From contig NZ_CAJHBT010000011.1 of NCBI RefSeq assembly GCF_904846675.1, forward strand, positions 1 through 64,000: a stretch of DNA of 64,000 nt, read 5' to 3'. The stretch comes from Psychrobacter urativorans (GTDB taxonomy: Bacteria > Pseudomonadota > Gammaproteobacteria > Pseudomonadales > Moraxellaceae). A program made the position numbers and the translations under genes. The notes beneath the pieces were generated by a model. The model was not told the DNA's origin. It saw only the letters and a program-made list of their open reading frames with translations, and searched no databases. Below are positions 21,979 to 30,058 of this stretch, piece by piece; within the stretch, counting starts at the first letter, position 1, and every line of letters begins with the position of its first letter.

Positions 21979-22770
21979 TTACTGGGTTAAGAAGCTTAAG
22001 TCTTCTTCAGGACGAGTGGTAAATACCTCACAGCCATTGTCAGTCACGACCATCGTATGTTCCCACTGCGCCGACAGCTTACGGTCTTTAGTAATTGCCG
22101 TCCATTCATCCGGTAGAATTTTGGTCTGCCATTTGCCCTCATTAATCATCGGTTCAATAGTAAATGTCATTCCGGTCTTCAGCTCAAAGCCTGTACCTTT
22201 TTTGCCATAATGCATGACTTGGGGCTCATGATGGAACTCATTACTGATGCCATGACCACAGAACTCACGCACAATGCTAAAGCGCTCAGGCTCGACCACT
22301 TCTTGAATAGCTGCGCCGATATCGCCCAAGCGTACGCCATCTTTTACCACTTTCATGCCCGCATATAGGGCATCTTGCGCCACTTTACAGATACGCTTCG
22401 CCATGATGGAGCCATTACCGACGATCCACATTTTGGAGGTATCGCCGTAGTAGCCATCTTTAATTACCGTCACGTCAATATTGATAATATCACCATCTTT
22501 TAGGATTTTATTCTCAGTGGGGATACCGTGGCAGACTACGTGATTGACTGAGGTGCAGATGGATTTAGGAAAGCCGTTATAATTCAGTGGCGCGGGGATA
22601 GCGTCTTGCACATTGACGATATAATCATGGGCGATTTGGTTTAACGCTTCGGTGCTAATGCCTACTTTGACATGCTCATCTAACATGACCAGTAAATCGC
22701 TGGCAAGTTTACCGGCGACACGCATTTTTGCTATAGCTTCAGGGGACTGGATGAGGGCTTGTTTAATCAT
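21979..22770 (-). CDS. map: Type I methionine aminopeptidase
   Basis: A 263-residue dinuclear metalloprotease that removes initiator methionine from nascent proteins. Characteristic pieces are the metal-ligand contexts INIDVTVIKDGYYGDTSKMW (two Asp), GHGISNEFHHEPQVMHYG (His), TFTIEPMIN (Glu) and SAQWEHTMVVTDNGCEVFT (Glu). The histidine in CTSVNHVVCHGIP is the substrate-side residue. Length is normal. It is transcribed leftward upstream of glnD, but a terminator separates them. Confidence 0.96.
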   Translation of the reverse strand: MIKQALIQSPEAIAKMRVAGKLASDLLVMLDEHVKVGISTEALNQIAHDYIVNVQDAIPAPLNYNGFPKSICTSVNHVVCHGIPTENKILKDGDIINIDVTVIKDGYYGDTSKMWIVGNGSIMAKRICKVAQDALYAGMKVVKDGVRLGDIGAAIQEVVEPERFSIVREFCGHGISNEFHHEPQVMHYGKKGTGFELKTGMTFTIEPMINEGKWQTKILPDEWTAITKDRKLSAQWEHTMVVTDNGCEVFTTRPEEDLSFLTQ

Positions 22771-23312
22771 TATTATCTTACTTATAGTTATGAAATTAAT
22801 GTGACTAAATTATATCATAAATGAGCCAGTGTCGGTTTTAAGGCATTTTGCTTGTTTGTAAAACTATCTTGCTAAAATAACATTCATTTTTAAATCACAA
22901 TTGGCAGGTAACAATTAACAGGCAACAGCAAGCCAATAAACAGTTAGCAGTTAATGTCATAACTGGCAATAGATAGTAGCAAAAGGTCTATACGCTGGAA
23001 CAATATTTTATTAAAGCTTATACATAATCCTGCATGACAGTCATAGTCTAACAAGCCATAATGGATTCACCGTTTAGGCAAAAATAATAAAAATAGCGAC
23101 AACAAAAAAAATGATAATAATAAAAAATTAGCGGTAATGAGTAGAAGCGATAAAAAAAGAAATAAGAATAAAATAGAATAATAAATAAAAATACTCATGA
23201 TCGTAATCATCATAGCAACATAACTCGTATACAATGAGCTGTGCGTGACTTTGAGTTAAGCATTTTGAGTAAACTAACATAATAATTTGATTTAACCCTT
23301 CTAGGAGTTTAT
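22771..23312. other. 542-bp AT-rich intergenic region
   Basis: Upstream of map (leftward) and of the META-domain gene (rightward). It is strongly A-rich around 23085-23190, with runs of A on the plus strand. Words related to GGCAGGTAACAATTAACAGG recur loosely near 22900-22960, but not as a clean repeat. No gene was recognised. Confidence 0.45.
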
Positions 23313-23801
23313 ATGAAAAACATGACTAAAGTAATGATGGCAGGCGTATTAGCAGTAGGTACATTAGCTGCCGGTTGCCAAACTACTCCAAGCGTTACCG
23401 CGCCAACCACTCAGCAAATCACTACTGATAAATTAGAAGCCTATAACTGGCAGCTCGTTGATGCTGAGCGCACCAATGGTCAGCAAGTCAGCCAACTGTT
23501 CTTTAATCCGTCAAAACCTTTAACTTTGAACTTCATGAGTGTTAATGGTGAACATCGCGTTTCTTATATGAACACTTGTAACAACATGGGTGCTCAATAC
23601 CAAGTGGTTAATGGCAATGTCCAAATTCAGAACAGCCTTAGCACTATGATGGCCTGCCCTGAGCCACAAGCTAGCTTTGATACGGCTACCTTAGCTACCG
23701 TACAAGGTAAATATAGCTTGAGCAAAAACGCAAAAAATACGCCTATCTTGACGATTACTAATGCCAATCAAGTAGCGCATTTCCAAGCGGTTAACAAATA
23801 G
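23313..23801 (+). CDS. META-domain lipoprotein
   Basis: 162 residues. A lipoprotein signal peptide (MTKVMMAGVLAVGTLAAGC) has its lipobox cysteine at residue 22. A META/HslJ-like domain follows: YNWQLVDAERTNGQQVSQLF, LNFMSVNGEHRVSYMNTCNN and LSTMMACPEPQASFD. META domains occur in secreted or envelope proteins such as HslJ (novobiocin resistance). The role here is unknown. The SD TAGGAG lies about 7 bases before the ATG. A terminator follows. Confidence 0.85.
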   Translation: MKNMTKVMMAGVLAVGTLAAGCQTTPSVTAPTTQQITTDKLEAYNWQLVDAERTNGQQVSQLFFNPSKPLTLNFMSVNGEHRVSYMNTCNNMGAQYQVVNGNVQIQNSLSTMMACPEPQASFDTATLATVQGKYSLSKNAKNTPILTITNANQVAHFQAVNK

Positions 23802-23890
23802 TTGTTAAGTAGTTATCAATAACTAAAAGTAATTAACTGTAGATAAATTCTAACAATAATAAAAACAGTAGAATTTTCAAACTGTTATAA

Positions 23891-23924
23891 AAAAGCCTCA
23901 CTATTATGTAGTGGGGCTTTTTTT
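23891..23924 (+). terminator. Terminator after META-domain gene
   Basis: A 12-bp hairpin (AAAGCCTCACTA and TAGTGGGGCTTT with one G-T pair) is followed by a T run, about 90 bases after the stop. Confidence 0.88.
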
Positions 23925-24005
23925 AACAAGTTTTTATCAAATTTCCGTTAAAAAAATTGTCATAGATTAAGCTACACTAAAGCCATTATTATTGGACTTT
24001 ATTTT

Positions 24006-25004
24006 ATGCATCATTCAACGACTAACCTGTCTCCTATAAAAAGTATGAGAAACACAGCAGTGCTTGCCACATTGGCCACAATCATCAGCGTATTAACAGG
24101 CTGTCAAACGTTAACCATGGCTACCAACCAGACCGTCAATAATAGCCCTGCTATTAATCCGCTGACAGCGCAGATGCCAAGCAGTGACCGCCTTGGGCGC
24201 ATTGCTTATGTAGAGGAACAAGGTTTTGGCGCGGCAAAAATATCCTCGCTATATACCATTCGCCCCGATGGTAACGATAGGCAACTGATTGAGCAGCTGA
24301 ATGGTTATATCTATTCGCCAGCGTGGTCAGTGGATGGGAAATTATTGGCTTATAGTAAGCAAGCATTGCGTGAGCAACCAAAGATTTATATTTATGATCG
24401 GCGTAATCAAAGCCGTAATCTGGTCGTAAATACCAATGGCAGCAATTTATCAGCGACGTTTTCACCCGATGGACAAAAGCTACTCTATAGCTCAACGGTT
24501 GGCGGTAATGCTGATATCTATGAGCTACATTTAAACAAAGGCACCACCACTCAGTTAATTGAGCTACCGAGTACTGAGGTGCAGCCAAGTTACGCGCCGG
24601 ATGGCAAAAGCTTCGTCTATGTCAGTGATAAAAATCGCGCGGGTCGTCCGCGCATCTATCGCTATAAATTTGCGACCAATAGCAACTCGCAAATTGCCAC
24701 GGGCGGCTATGCTGCTAGCCCGCAACTGAGTCCCGATGGTAGGCGCATGGGCTATCTAAATGGTCGGCAAGCCGCAGTTATGACTTTAGGTAGCGGACAA
24801 GTGATAAACTTGGCAGAGACCGGACTTGATGAGCCAGCACGGTTATCCCCAAGTGGCAGCTATGCGCTATATCCTATGCAAAGTGGGCAAAGTAGCGGGC
24901 AAAAAAGCAGCAGTTTAGTAATACGTTCATTAGTAGGTGGAACCAGTTACACTATCAGCAATAAGACAGGTGGACTAGCGCGATCGCCAGTGTGGGGGCG
25001 TTAA
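24006..25004 (+). CDS. TolB-like beta-propeller lipoprotein
   Basis: 332 residues. The hydrophobic N-terminus AVLATLATIISVLTGC indicates a lipoprotein. An in-frame ATG at 24048 would give a shorter, more standard signal peptide. The body has repeated PD40/WD40-like blades: NGYIYSPAWSVDGKLLAYSK, NLSATFSPDGQKLLYSS, VQPSYAPDGKSFVYVSDKNR and ASPQLSPDGRRMGYL. These resemble the TolB propeller, but no tol genes are nearby, so it is not classical TolB. Probably periplasmic; the binding partner is unknown. Confidence 0.82.
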   Translation: MHHSTTNLSPIKSMRNTAVLATLATIISVLTGCQTLTMATNQTVNNSPAINPLTAQMPSSDRLGRIAYVEEQGFGAAKISSLYTIRPDGNDRQLIEQLNGYIYSPAWSVDGKLLAYSKQALREQPKIYIYDRRNQSRNLVVNTNGSNLSATFSPDGQKLLYSSTVGGNADIYELHLNKGTTTQLIELPSTEVQPSYAPDGKSFVYVSDKNRAGRPRIYRYKFATNSNSQIATGGYAASPQLSPDGRRMGYLNGRQAAVMTLGSGQVINLAETGLDEPARLSPSGSYALYPMQSGQSSGQKSSSLVIRSLVGGTSYTISNKTGGLARSPVWGR

Positions 25005-25081
25005 TCTTGAAGGTTTAAGACTAGTACTAAGTGACCCATTTATCAAATAACTTATGTTTTAAACAACGTAGTGAGAAAAGT

Positions 25082-25243
25082 ATGGCGCACAAGAAAAAGA
25101 ATGTACGGAAAAAAGAATGTCCTGTCTGCCAGCGAGAGTTTAGCTGGAGTAAAAAGTTGGATAAAAATTGGGAAAGCATGGTCTATTGCTCAGACCAGTG
25201 TCGCCGGATTAAGAAGTATGAGAGTGTAGAACATCAGCAATGA
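25082..25243 (+). CDS. DUF2256 zinc-ribbon protein (intact copy)
   Basis: A 53-residue small basic protein starting MAHKKKNVRKK, with paired cysteines CPVCQREFSW and YCSDQCRRIK, the DUF2256 pattern and a likely zinc ribbon. The ATG at 25082 has GAGAAAAG upstream. An upstream in-frame start at 25031 adds sequence without family similarity. Its TGA overlaps the ATG of the next DUF2256 frame (ATGA), suggesting the second copy was once coupled. Function of the family is unknown. Confidence 0.8.
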   Translation: MAHKKKNVRKKECPVCQREFSWSKKLDKNWESMVYCSDQCRRIKKYESVEHQQ

Positions 25244-25390
25244 GAGGGAGAGGGTTAAAAGCAAACTTACCGCAAAAAAATCTGTCCCGTTTGCCAGCGC
25301 CCATTCAGTTGGCGTAAGAAGTGGGAAAAGGATTGGGATCAGGTCGTTTATTGTTCTGATAAGTGTCGGCGGGTAAAAACGGGCGAATAA
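25240..25390 (+). pseudogene. Second DUF2256 copy, frameshifted at an A7 run
   Basis: An ATG overlapping the upstream stop opens [14 protein letters not shown] and then leaves the family frame. The conserved part [19 protein letters not shown] continues one frame over, from the seven-A run at 25274-25280 to TAA at 25388. With six A the product would be a normal 49-residue DUF2256 protein, and the canonical K-x-x-LPxKxC spacing is restored. It may be a true mutation, an indel prone to polymerase or transcription slippage, or a sequencing error. Confidence 0.75.
25274..25367 (+). repeat. Diverged direct repeat, left copy (DUF2256 sequence)
   Basis: About 94 bases beginning with A7 and TCTG are repeated, mostly with silent changes, at 26281-26374. 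Together the two copies flank the methyltransferase gene and its leader. This looks like a tandem duplication or an insertion by homologous recombination. Confidence 0.7.
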
Positions 25391-25500
25391 AATACAAAGA
25401 CGCTAATCTTCCTCAGGCTTAGATATTAGATATACAGCTACATGATAAATGCCGTCATTAACAAAGAGTCAATATCACAAATAATTATACAGGGACAATC

Positions 25501-26163
25501 ATGAACTCAAGACCGACTTTAAAACTGACAAGTATCAAAAGAATCTATGAAAATAAGGTCTTGCCTGTATTAATAGATAAGGTCTGTGCATTAGAAACTG
25601 TTAGCAGACAAAGAGAGCTTATTGTACCAAAGGCCAGTGGCGTAGTTCTAGAGGTTGGTGTTGGCAGTGGGCTTAATGCTGAATTTTATAACAAACAGAG
25701 AGTCAAGCGAGTGATAGGGGTTGACCCGCACATACATCCATTGGCACAAGAACGGTTTGATACAGCAGGTATTGAGTTGGTTTCTAAGCCGTTGTCTGCC
25801 GAAACGCTACCCTTTGAGGATAATAGCGTTGATAGTGTCGTGATGACTTTTACCTTATGTTCTATACCTAATCCTATCCAAGCGTTAAGTGAAATTAAAA
25901 GAGTTCTGAAACCTTTTGGTAAGTTGTATTATGCTGAGCACGGCTTAGCGCCGAAGCCCAAATCAGTGGGTAAAATACAACAAATTATTACCCCTGTATG
26001 GAAGACTGTATCAGGAGGCTGTCATCTTGATAGGGATATTGAAAAGCTTATAGCACAAGCTGGTTTTGAGGTGTCGGGTAACCAAGGATTTACGCAGGGG
26101 GTAAATGTTGTTGGTTATCACTATTGGGGGGAGGCGACTGTTGCTGTTAGCAAGTCGTCATGA
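25501..26163 (+). CDS. Class I SAM-dependent methyltransferase
   Basis: 220 residues of the Methyltransf_11/UbiE-like fold. Motif I is VVLEVGVGSGLNAEFY (about residues 49-64), the acidic motif II is VIGVDPH, and DSVVMTFTLCSIPNP is followed by IKRVLKPFGKLYYAEHG. SAM binding is clear but the substrate is not; proteins of this shape are often annotated as phospholipid or small-molecule methyltransferases. AGGGA lies about 6 bases before the ATG. The gene sits between the second and third DUF2256 copies, so it lies between direct repeats. Confidence 0.82.
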   Translation: MNSRPTLKLTSIKRIYENKVLPVLIDKVCALETVSRQRELIVPKASGVVLEVGVGSGLNAEFYNKQRVKRVIGVDPHIHPLAQERFDTAGIELVSKPLSAETLPFEDNSVDSVVMTFTLCSIPNPIQALSEIKRVLKPFGKLYYAEHGLAPKPKSVGKIQQIITPVWKTVSGGCHLDRDIEKLIAQAGFEVSGNQGFTQGVNVVGYHYWGEATVAVSKSS

Positions 26164-26280
26164 ACTCGACTCTCTTTTTAGATTGAAACTATCCAAATCA
26201 AAGTTTGGCAGAGATGGCAGGTTGTCCAAACTTACTAGTCCACAGGCATCTAAACTATCAGAATAAATATTATAGGGCAT

Positions 26281-26374
26281 AAAAAAATCTGCCCCGTCTG
26301 CCAGCGCCCATTCAGCTGGCGCAAGAAATGGGAAAAGGATTGGGAACAAGTGATTTATTGTTCTGAGAAGTGTC
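26281..26374 (+). repeat. Diverged direct repeat, right copy (DUF2256 sequence)
   Basis: The partner of the repeat at 25274-25367. Similarity starts exactly at the A7 run; the bases before it (GGCAT) have no match in the left copy, which defines the duplication edge. Confidence 0.7.
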
Positions 26375-26406
26375 TGTGCAATAAGAGTGAGAGTAATGAT
26401 AAGTAG
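26281..26406 (+). pseudogene. Third DUF2256 copy, 5'-truncated
   Basis: From the seven-A run at 26281 the frame reads [17 protein letters not shown], keeps YCSEKC, then diverges and stops with TAG at 26404. No start codon exists in frame: a TAG lies three codons upstream of the A run. Over about 95 bases it closely resembles the second copy at 25274-25367, differing mainly at third positions. All four cysteines are kept. It is interpreted as a partial duplicate. Confidence 0.75.
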
Positions 26407-26527
26407 TTAAATTAAGTATTTATCATAGTAAGGTAGAAAGCTAAGATATCCACATCAGAATGACTAAAATCAAAAGTAACATGGTAAAATATTAAAACTA
26501 ACAGCATATATTTAATTTGGATAAATA

Positions 26528-28621
26528 ATGAGTAATATAGCCACCATTTTAAAAGATTCGCAATACAATCTCACTCAATTTAAGCAAGAACAGATTGAAG
26601 AGCTTGAAAGTAGAATATTTGATAAAACACAAAGAAATGGTACTAAACCATATGTTGAATGCTTAGTTCGTAAAAAAGATATACGTATAACGCCAGAAGA
26701 GATCGTTCGACAGTTGTATCTATTGACGTTGAATCAAGAGTTCGGCTATCCATATGAGCGTATGCAGGTAGAGTACCCTGTAGCATTTGGACGACAAACA
26801 AAGCGTGCAGATATCGTTATCTTTGATAAAGACCATACTACCTCTGTTTATATTATGGTAGAGATGAAAAAGCCTAAGCTTAAAGATGGTAAAGATCAGC
26901 TTAAGTCTTATTGTCATGCAACCGGTGCGCCAATTGGAGTATGGACAAATGGTGAATCAATCTCGTTTTATAATCGCCGTGATCCAAACTACTTTAAAGA
27001 CATCCCTCGCATTCCACAGGTTCATGAAACGTTACCAGATGTTTTAACAGAGCGCTGGACGATTGAGACTCTAATACAAGAGGATAAATTGGTCAATGAG
27101 CGTAAATCGCTCAAAGATATTATCTTAGAAATGGAAGATGAGGTGTTAGCGAACGCTGGGGTTGATGTCTTCGAAGAATTATTTCAACTTATTTTTACCA
27201 AGCTATACGATGAGATGGAAAGTACCCGCAATAAAATTCGTCATCTTGAATTCCGTAACTATGGTGAGACAGAGACTCAGCTCAAAGAAAAGATTCAAAA
27301 TTTATTCGATGAAGCAAAAAGTAAATGGGAAGGGGTATTTAGTACCAGTGCTAAGATTACGCTGGCACCATCACATCTAGCGATTTGTATTTCTTCACTT
27401 GAGCAAGTTAAGTTATTCAATTCTAACCTTGATGTCGTTGATGAGGCTTTTGAATATTTAATCAATAAATCTAGTAAAGGGGAAAAGGGACAATACTTCA
27501 CGCCTCGCTATGTCATTGATATGTGTGTCAAAATGCTTGATCCAAAACCTGAAGAGACGATAATTGATACGGCAGCTGGCAGCTGCGGCTTCCCTGTTCA
27601 TTCTATATTCCATGTATGGGAAAAGCAGCTTAAAGCAAGAGGGCTAGAAGCTAGTCATCTCTTTACTGCTGAAGAGCGTTTCCCTGAGCAGTTAGACTAT
27701 GTGACCGATAAGGTCTTTGCTATCGACTTCGATGAAAAAGCGGTTCGAGTGGCTCGTACCTTGAATCTCATCGCAGGAGATGGGCAGACTAACGTTCTAC
27801 ATCTTAATACGTTGGACTATGAACGTTGGAGCGATAAAACGGAAGATGAAGACTGGCGAGATATTTATCATGAAGGTTGGAAGCGACTAAGAAAGCTGAG
27901 AGCAACTAAAAATCAAGATCGAGATTTTATTTTTGATGTTTTGATGGCGAACCCTCCATTCGCAGGCGATATTAAAGAAAGTCGTATATTATCAAAGTAT
28001 GAGCTAGGGCATAAAACAGATGGTAAGCAGCAATCTAAAGTTGGCCGAGATATCTTATTTATAGAACGTAATCTAGACTTTTTGAAGCCTGGCGGTCGTA
28101 TGGCCGTCGTTTTACCTCAAGGTCGTTTTAATAACTCTAGTGATAAACATATTAGAGAGTTTATTGCAGGTCGTTGCCGAATATTGTCAGTAGTCGGATT
28201 ACATGGCAATGTATTCAAGCCTCATACAGGCACTAAAACAAGTGTGCTCTTGGTACAAAAGTGGAATGATGATCCACAAAAGGGAGTGTTATGTCCCAAG
28301 ATTGAGGATTACCCAATATTTTTCGCTACTATGCAGGAACCTAGTAAGGATAGTGGAGGTGAGAAAATATTCGTCAAAAAATCAGACTACCCTCAAGCTA
28401 ATACAATCAATATGGACGCTAGTGAAGATGGCGTAGCTGAAGTTGTTAATACTTATAACAGTGGGGCAGAAGGTTTAGATGACTATTTACTAGACAACCA
28501 CGGGCATTTAATTGTTAAACATGATTTGTTTAACCATGATGGACTAACTCAAGATGGCATCGCTGAAGCCTTCGTTGAGTTTGCTAAGAAGGAGAAACTG
28601 TCTTTTGTGGGAAAGAGCTAA
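26528..28621 (+). CDS. HSDR_N-like nuclease domain fused to HsdM-type adenine DNA methylase
   Basis: 697 residues. Residues about 40-160 resemble the HSDR_N domain, with PD-(D/E)xK candidates D95 (RADIVIF) and E112-M-K114. A helical linker follows, then an N6-adenine methylase: GQYFTPR at 321-327, SAM motif I DTAAGSCGF at 347-355 (Cys replaces the common Gly), and motif IV NPPF at 475-478. It would methylate adenine and might cleave DNA itself. No helicase motifs are present, unlike HsdR. It leads an operon with a specificity subunit and a HEPN-like gene. Its stop is directly preceded by a G GGA AAG heptamer. Confidence 0.85.
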   Translation: MSNIATILKDSQYNLTQFKQEQIEELESRIFDKTQRNGTKPYVECLVRKKDIRITPEEIVRQLYLLTLNQEFGYPYERMQVEYPVAFGRQTKRADIVIFDKDHTTSVYIMVEMKKPKLKDGKDQLKSYCHATGAPIGVWTNGESISFYNRRDPNYFKDIPRIPQVHETLPDVLTERWTIETLIQEDKLVNERKSLKDIILEMEDEVLANAGVDVFEELFQLIFTKLYDEMESTRNKIRHLEFRNYGETETQLKEKIQNLFDEAKSKWEGVFSTSAKITLAPSHLAICISSLEQVKLFNSNLDVVDEAFEYLINKSSKGEKGQYFTPRYVIDMCVKMLDPKPEETIIDTAAGSCGFPVHSIFHVWEKQLKARGLEASHLFTAEERFPEQLDYVTDKVFAIDFDEKAVRVARTLNLIAGDGQTNVLHLNTLDYERWSDKTEDEDWRDIYHEGWKRLRKLRATKNQDRDFIFDVLMANPPFAGDIKESRILSKYELGHKTDGKQQSKVGRDILFIERNLDFLKPGGRMAVVLPQGRFNNSSDKHIREFIAGRCRILSVVGLHGNVFKPHTGTKTSVLLVQKWNDDPQKGVLCPKIEDYPIFFATMQEPSKDSGGEKIFVKKSDYPQANTINMDASEDGVAEVVNTYNSGAEGLDDYLLDNHGHLIVKHDLFNHDGLTQDGIAEAFVEFAKKEKLSFVGKS

Positions 28622-30042
28622 GCCCTTTTGATGAAGCAAAATACCAAGCTTTGTTAGAGGGGTTAGAGATCAGTGAGATTGGTTTTTCAATAGTATCAGA
28701 AGGTATTTTAAGGTTAGAGTCTGAGTTCTATACTATAGAGACGTTTGAATCTAATAATTACTATTTAGGTGAAAATATTATTGATAATGCTGAGTATAAT
28801 TCTATTTATGGTATGAATAGTGAAGGTAGGGGATACTTAGCATTAAGAATGAACGAGTTTGATACTATATTTACTGGACAGCCAGAACAGTTTGCGCATA
28901 ATTTTACTGAAATTGACTTTGAGAAACATAGACTAAGAAAAAATGATATTTTAATATGTCGAACTAACGGCAACCCTAATTTAGTCGGGAAGTCTGCATT
29001 AGTGGCAAAAGATTATCCTTTCGTTTATGAGTCGCATCTGTTTAAAATACGTCCTATTCAAGATAAGATTAGCTCAGCAGCATTGATAGTATTCTTAAAT
29101 TGCAAGTATGGAAAAGCTGAACTAAAAAAGTTTTCTATGCAGGGTAATCAATCTAATTTTAGTCTTGCTAAATTTAGAGAAATTAGAGTACCTAAGCTTG
29201 AAGGTTTTTTTAATAAAAAAATTGAGAATATAGTTTATACTGCTTTTAATAAACTAAATGACTCTCAAGATAAATATTTTAAATCTGAGGAGTTATTACT
29301 AATAGAATTAGGATTATCTGGTTTTAGTTCAAATCAACAAAGCATTAATATTAAGTCTATAAAAAATAGTTTTTTAAAAACAGGTAGATTAGATGCTGAG
29401 TATTACCAACCTAAATATGACGAGATAATTGAACAAGTTAAGTCAGCACCTCATGATAAATTAAAGAATTTGGCATACGTTCAAAAATCGATTGAGCCTG
29501 GTTCAGAGGCTTATCAAGAGACAGGAACACCTTTTTATAGAGTATCTAACTTAACTAAGTTTGGATTGATTCAACCTGATATACATCTCGACGAATATAA
29601 ATATAGTGACACTATCCGTCCTAAGAAAGATACTATCCTATTGAGTAAAGATGGCACAGTAGGAATGGCATATAAAGTAGCTAAAGATATTGATGGTATT
29701 ACTTCAGGAGCAGTATTACATCTTAATATTAAAGATGAAGCTAAAGTTTTGCCTGATTATCTTACTTTAGTTTTGAATTCTATAGTGGTGCAGCTACAGG
29801 CTGAGCGAGACGCTGGAGGTTCAATTATCCAGCATTGGAAACCATCGGAAATTGAAGAAGTAGTTATCCCTTTGTTAGATATTAATGTTCAGCAGAAAAT
29901 TGCTGAATTAATCCAACAAAGCTTTCATCTCAAGGCAGAAAGTGAGCAGTTATTGGAAGATGCTAAAAAGCTAGTTGAGTATGCTATTGAAAATGGTGAA
30001 GGTAAGGCTCTAGTGAATTATAAGCTAGGTTTGATAGAGTAA
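28600..30042 (+). CDS. Type I-like specificity (S) subunit, start unclear
   Basis: An HsdS-like protein with two target recognition regions. The first spans about 28680-29250. The second begins near FLKTGRLDAEYYQPKYDEII and ends LQAERDAGGSIIQHWKPSEI, a typical TRD plus helix. The family-like N-terminal text GKELSPFDEAKYQALLEGLE is encoded from about 28609, but no ATG, GTG or TTG is in frame before TTG at 28651, which lacks an SD. AAGGAG at 28589-28594 is well placed for initiation at a GTC (28600), or it could stimulate -1 frameshifting from the methylase frame at 28609-28615. The stop is TAA at 30040. Confidence 0.8.
   Translation, partial: VFCGKELSPFDEAKYQALLEGLEISEIGFSIVSEGILRLESEFYTIETFESNNYYLGENIIDNAEYNSIYGMNSEGRGYLALRMNEFDTIFTGQPEQFAHNFTEIDFEKHRLRKNDILICRTNGNPNLVGKSALVAKDYPFVYESHLFKIRPIQDKISSAALIVFLNCKYGKAELKKFSMQGNQSNFSLAKFREIRVPKLEGFFNKKIENIVYTAFNKLNDSQDKYFKSEELLLIELGLSGFSSNQQSINIKSIKNSFLKTGRLDAEYYQPKYDEIIEQVKSAPHDKLKNLAYVQKSIEPGSEAYQETGTPFYRVSNLTKFGLIQPDIHLDEYKYSDTIRPKKDTILLSKDGTVGMAYKVAKDIDGITSGAVLHLNIKDEAKVLPDYLTLVLNSIVVQLQAERDAGGSIIQHWKPSEIEEVVIPLLDINVQQKIAELIQQSFHLKAESEQLLEDAKKLVEYAIENGEGKALVNYKLGLIE
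28609..28615 (+). promoter_or_regulatory. Candidate -1 ribosomal slippery site at the methylase/S junction
   Basis: The heptamer G GGA AAG is in the X XXY YYZ register of the methylase frame, two codons before its TAA. An AAGGAG lies 14 bases upstream. Slipping back one base would read straight into the S-subunit frame (GKELSPF). A strong downstream hairpin was not seen. This is inference from sequence only. Confidence 0.4.
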
Positions 30043-30058
30043 TAGGATATTAGATAGT

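Noticed and set aside
26158-26349. Minus-strand ORF over the third DUF2256 copy
   Set aside because: It is the antisense of the zinc-ribbon fragment; no SD and no family signal.
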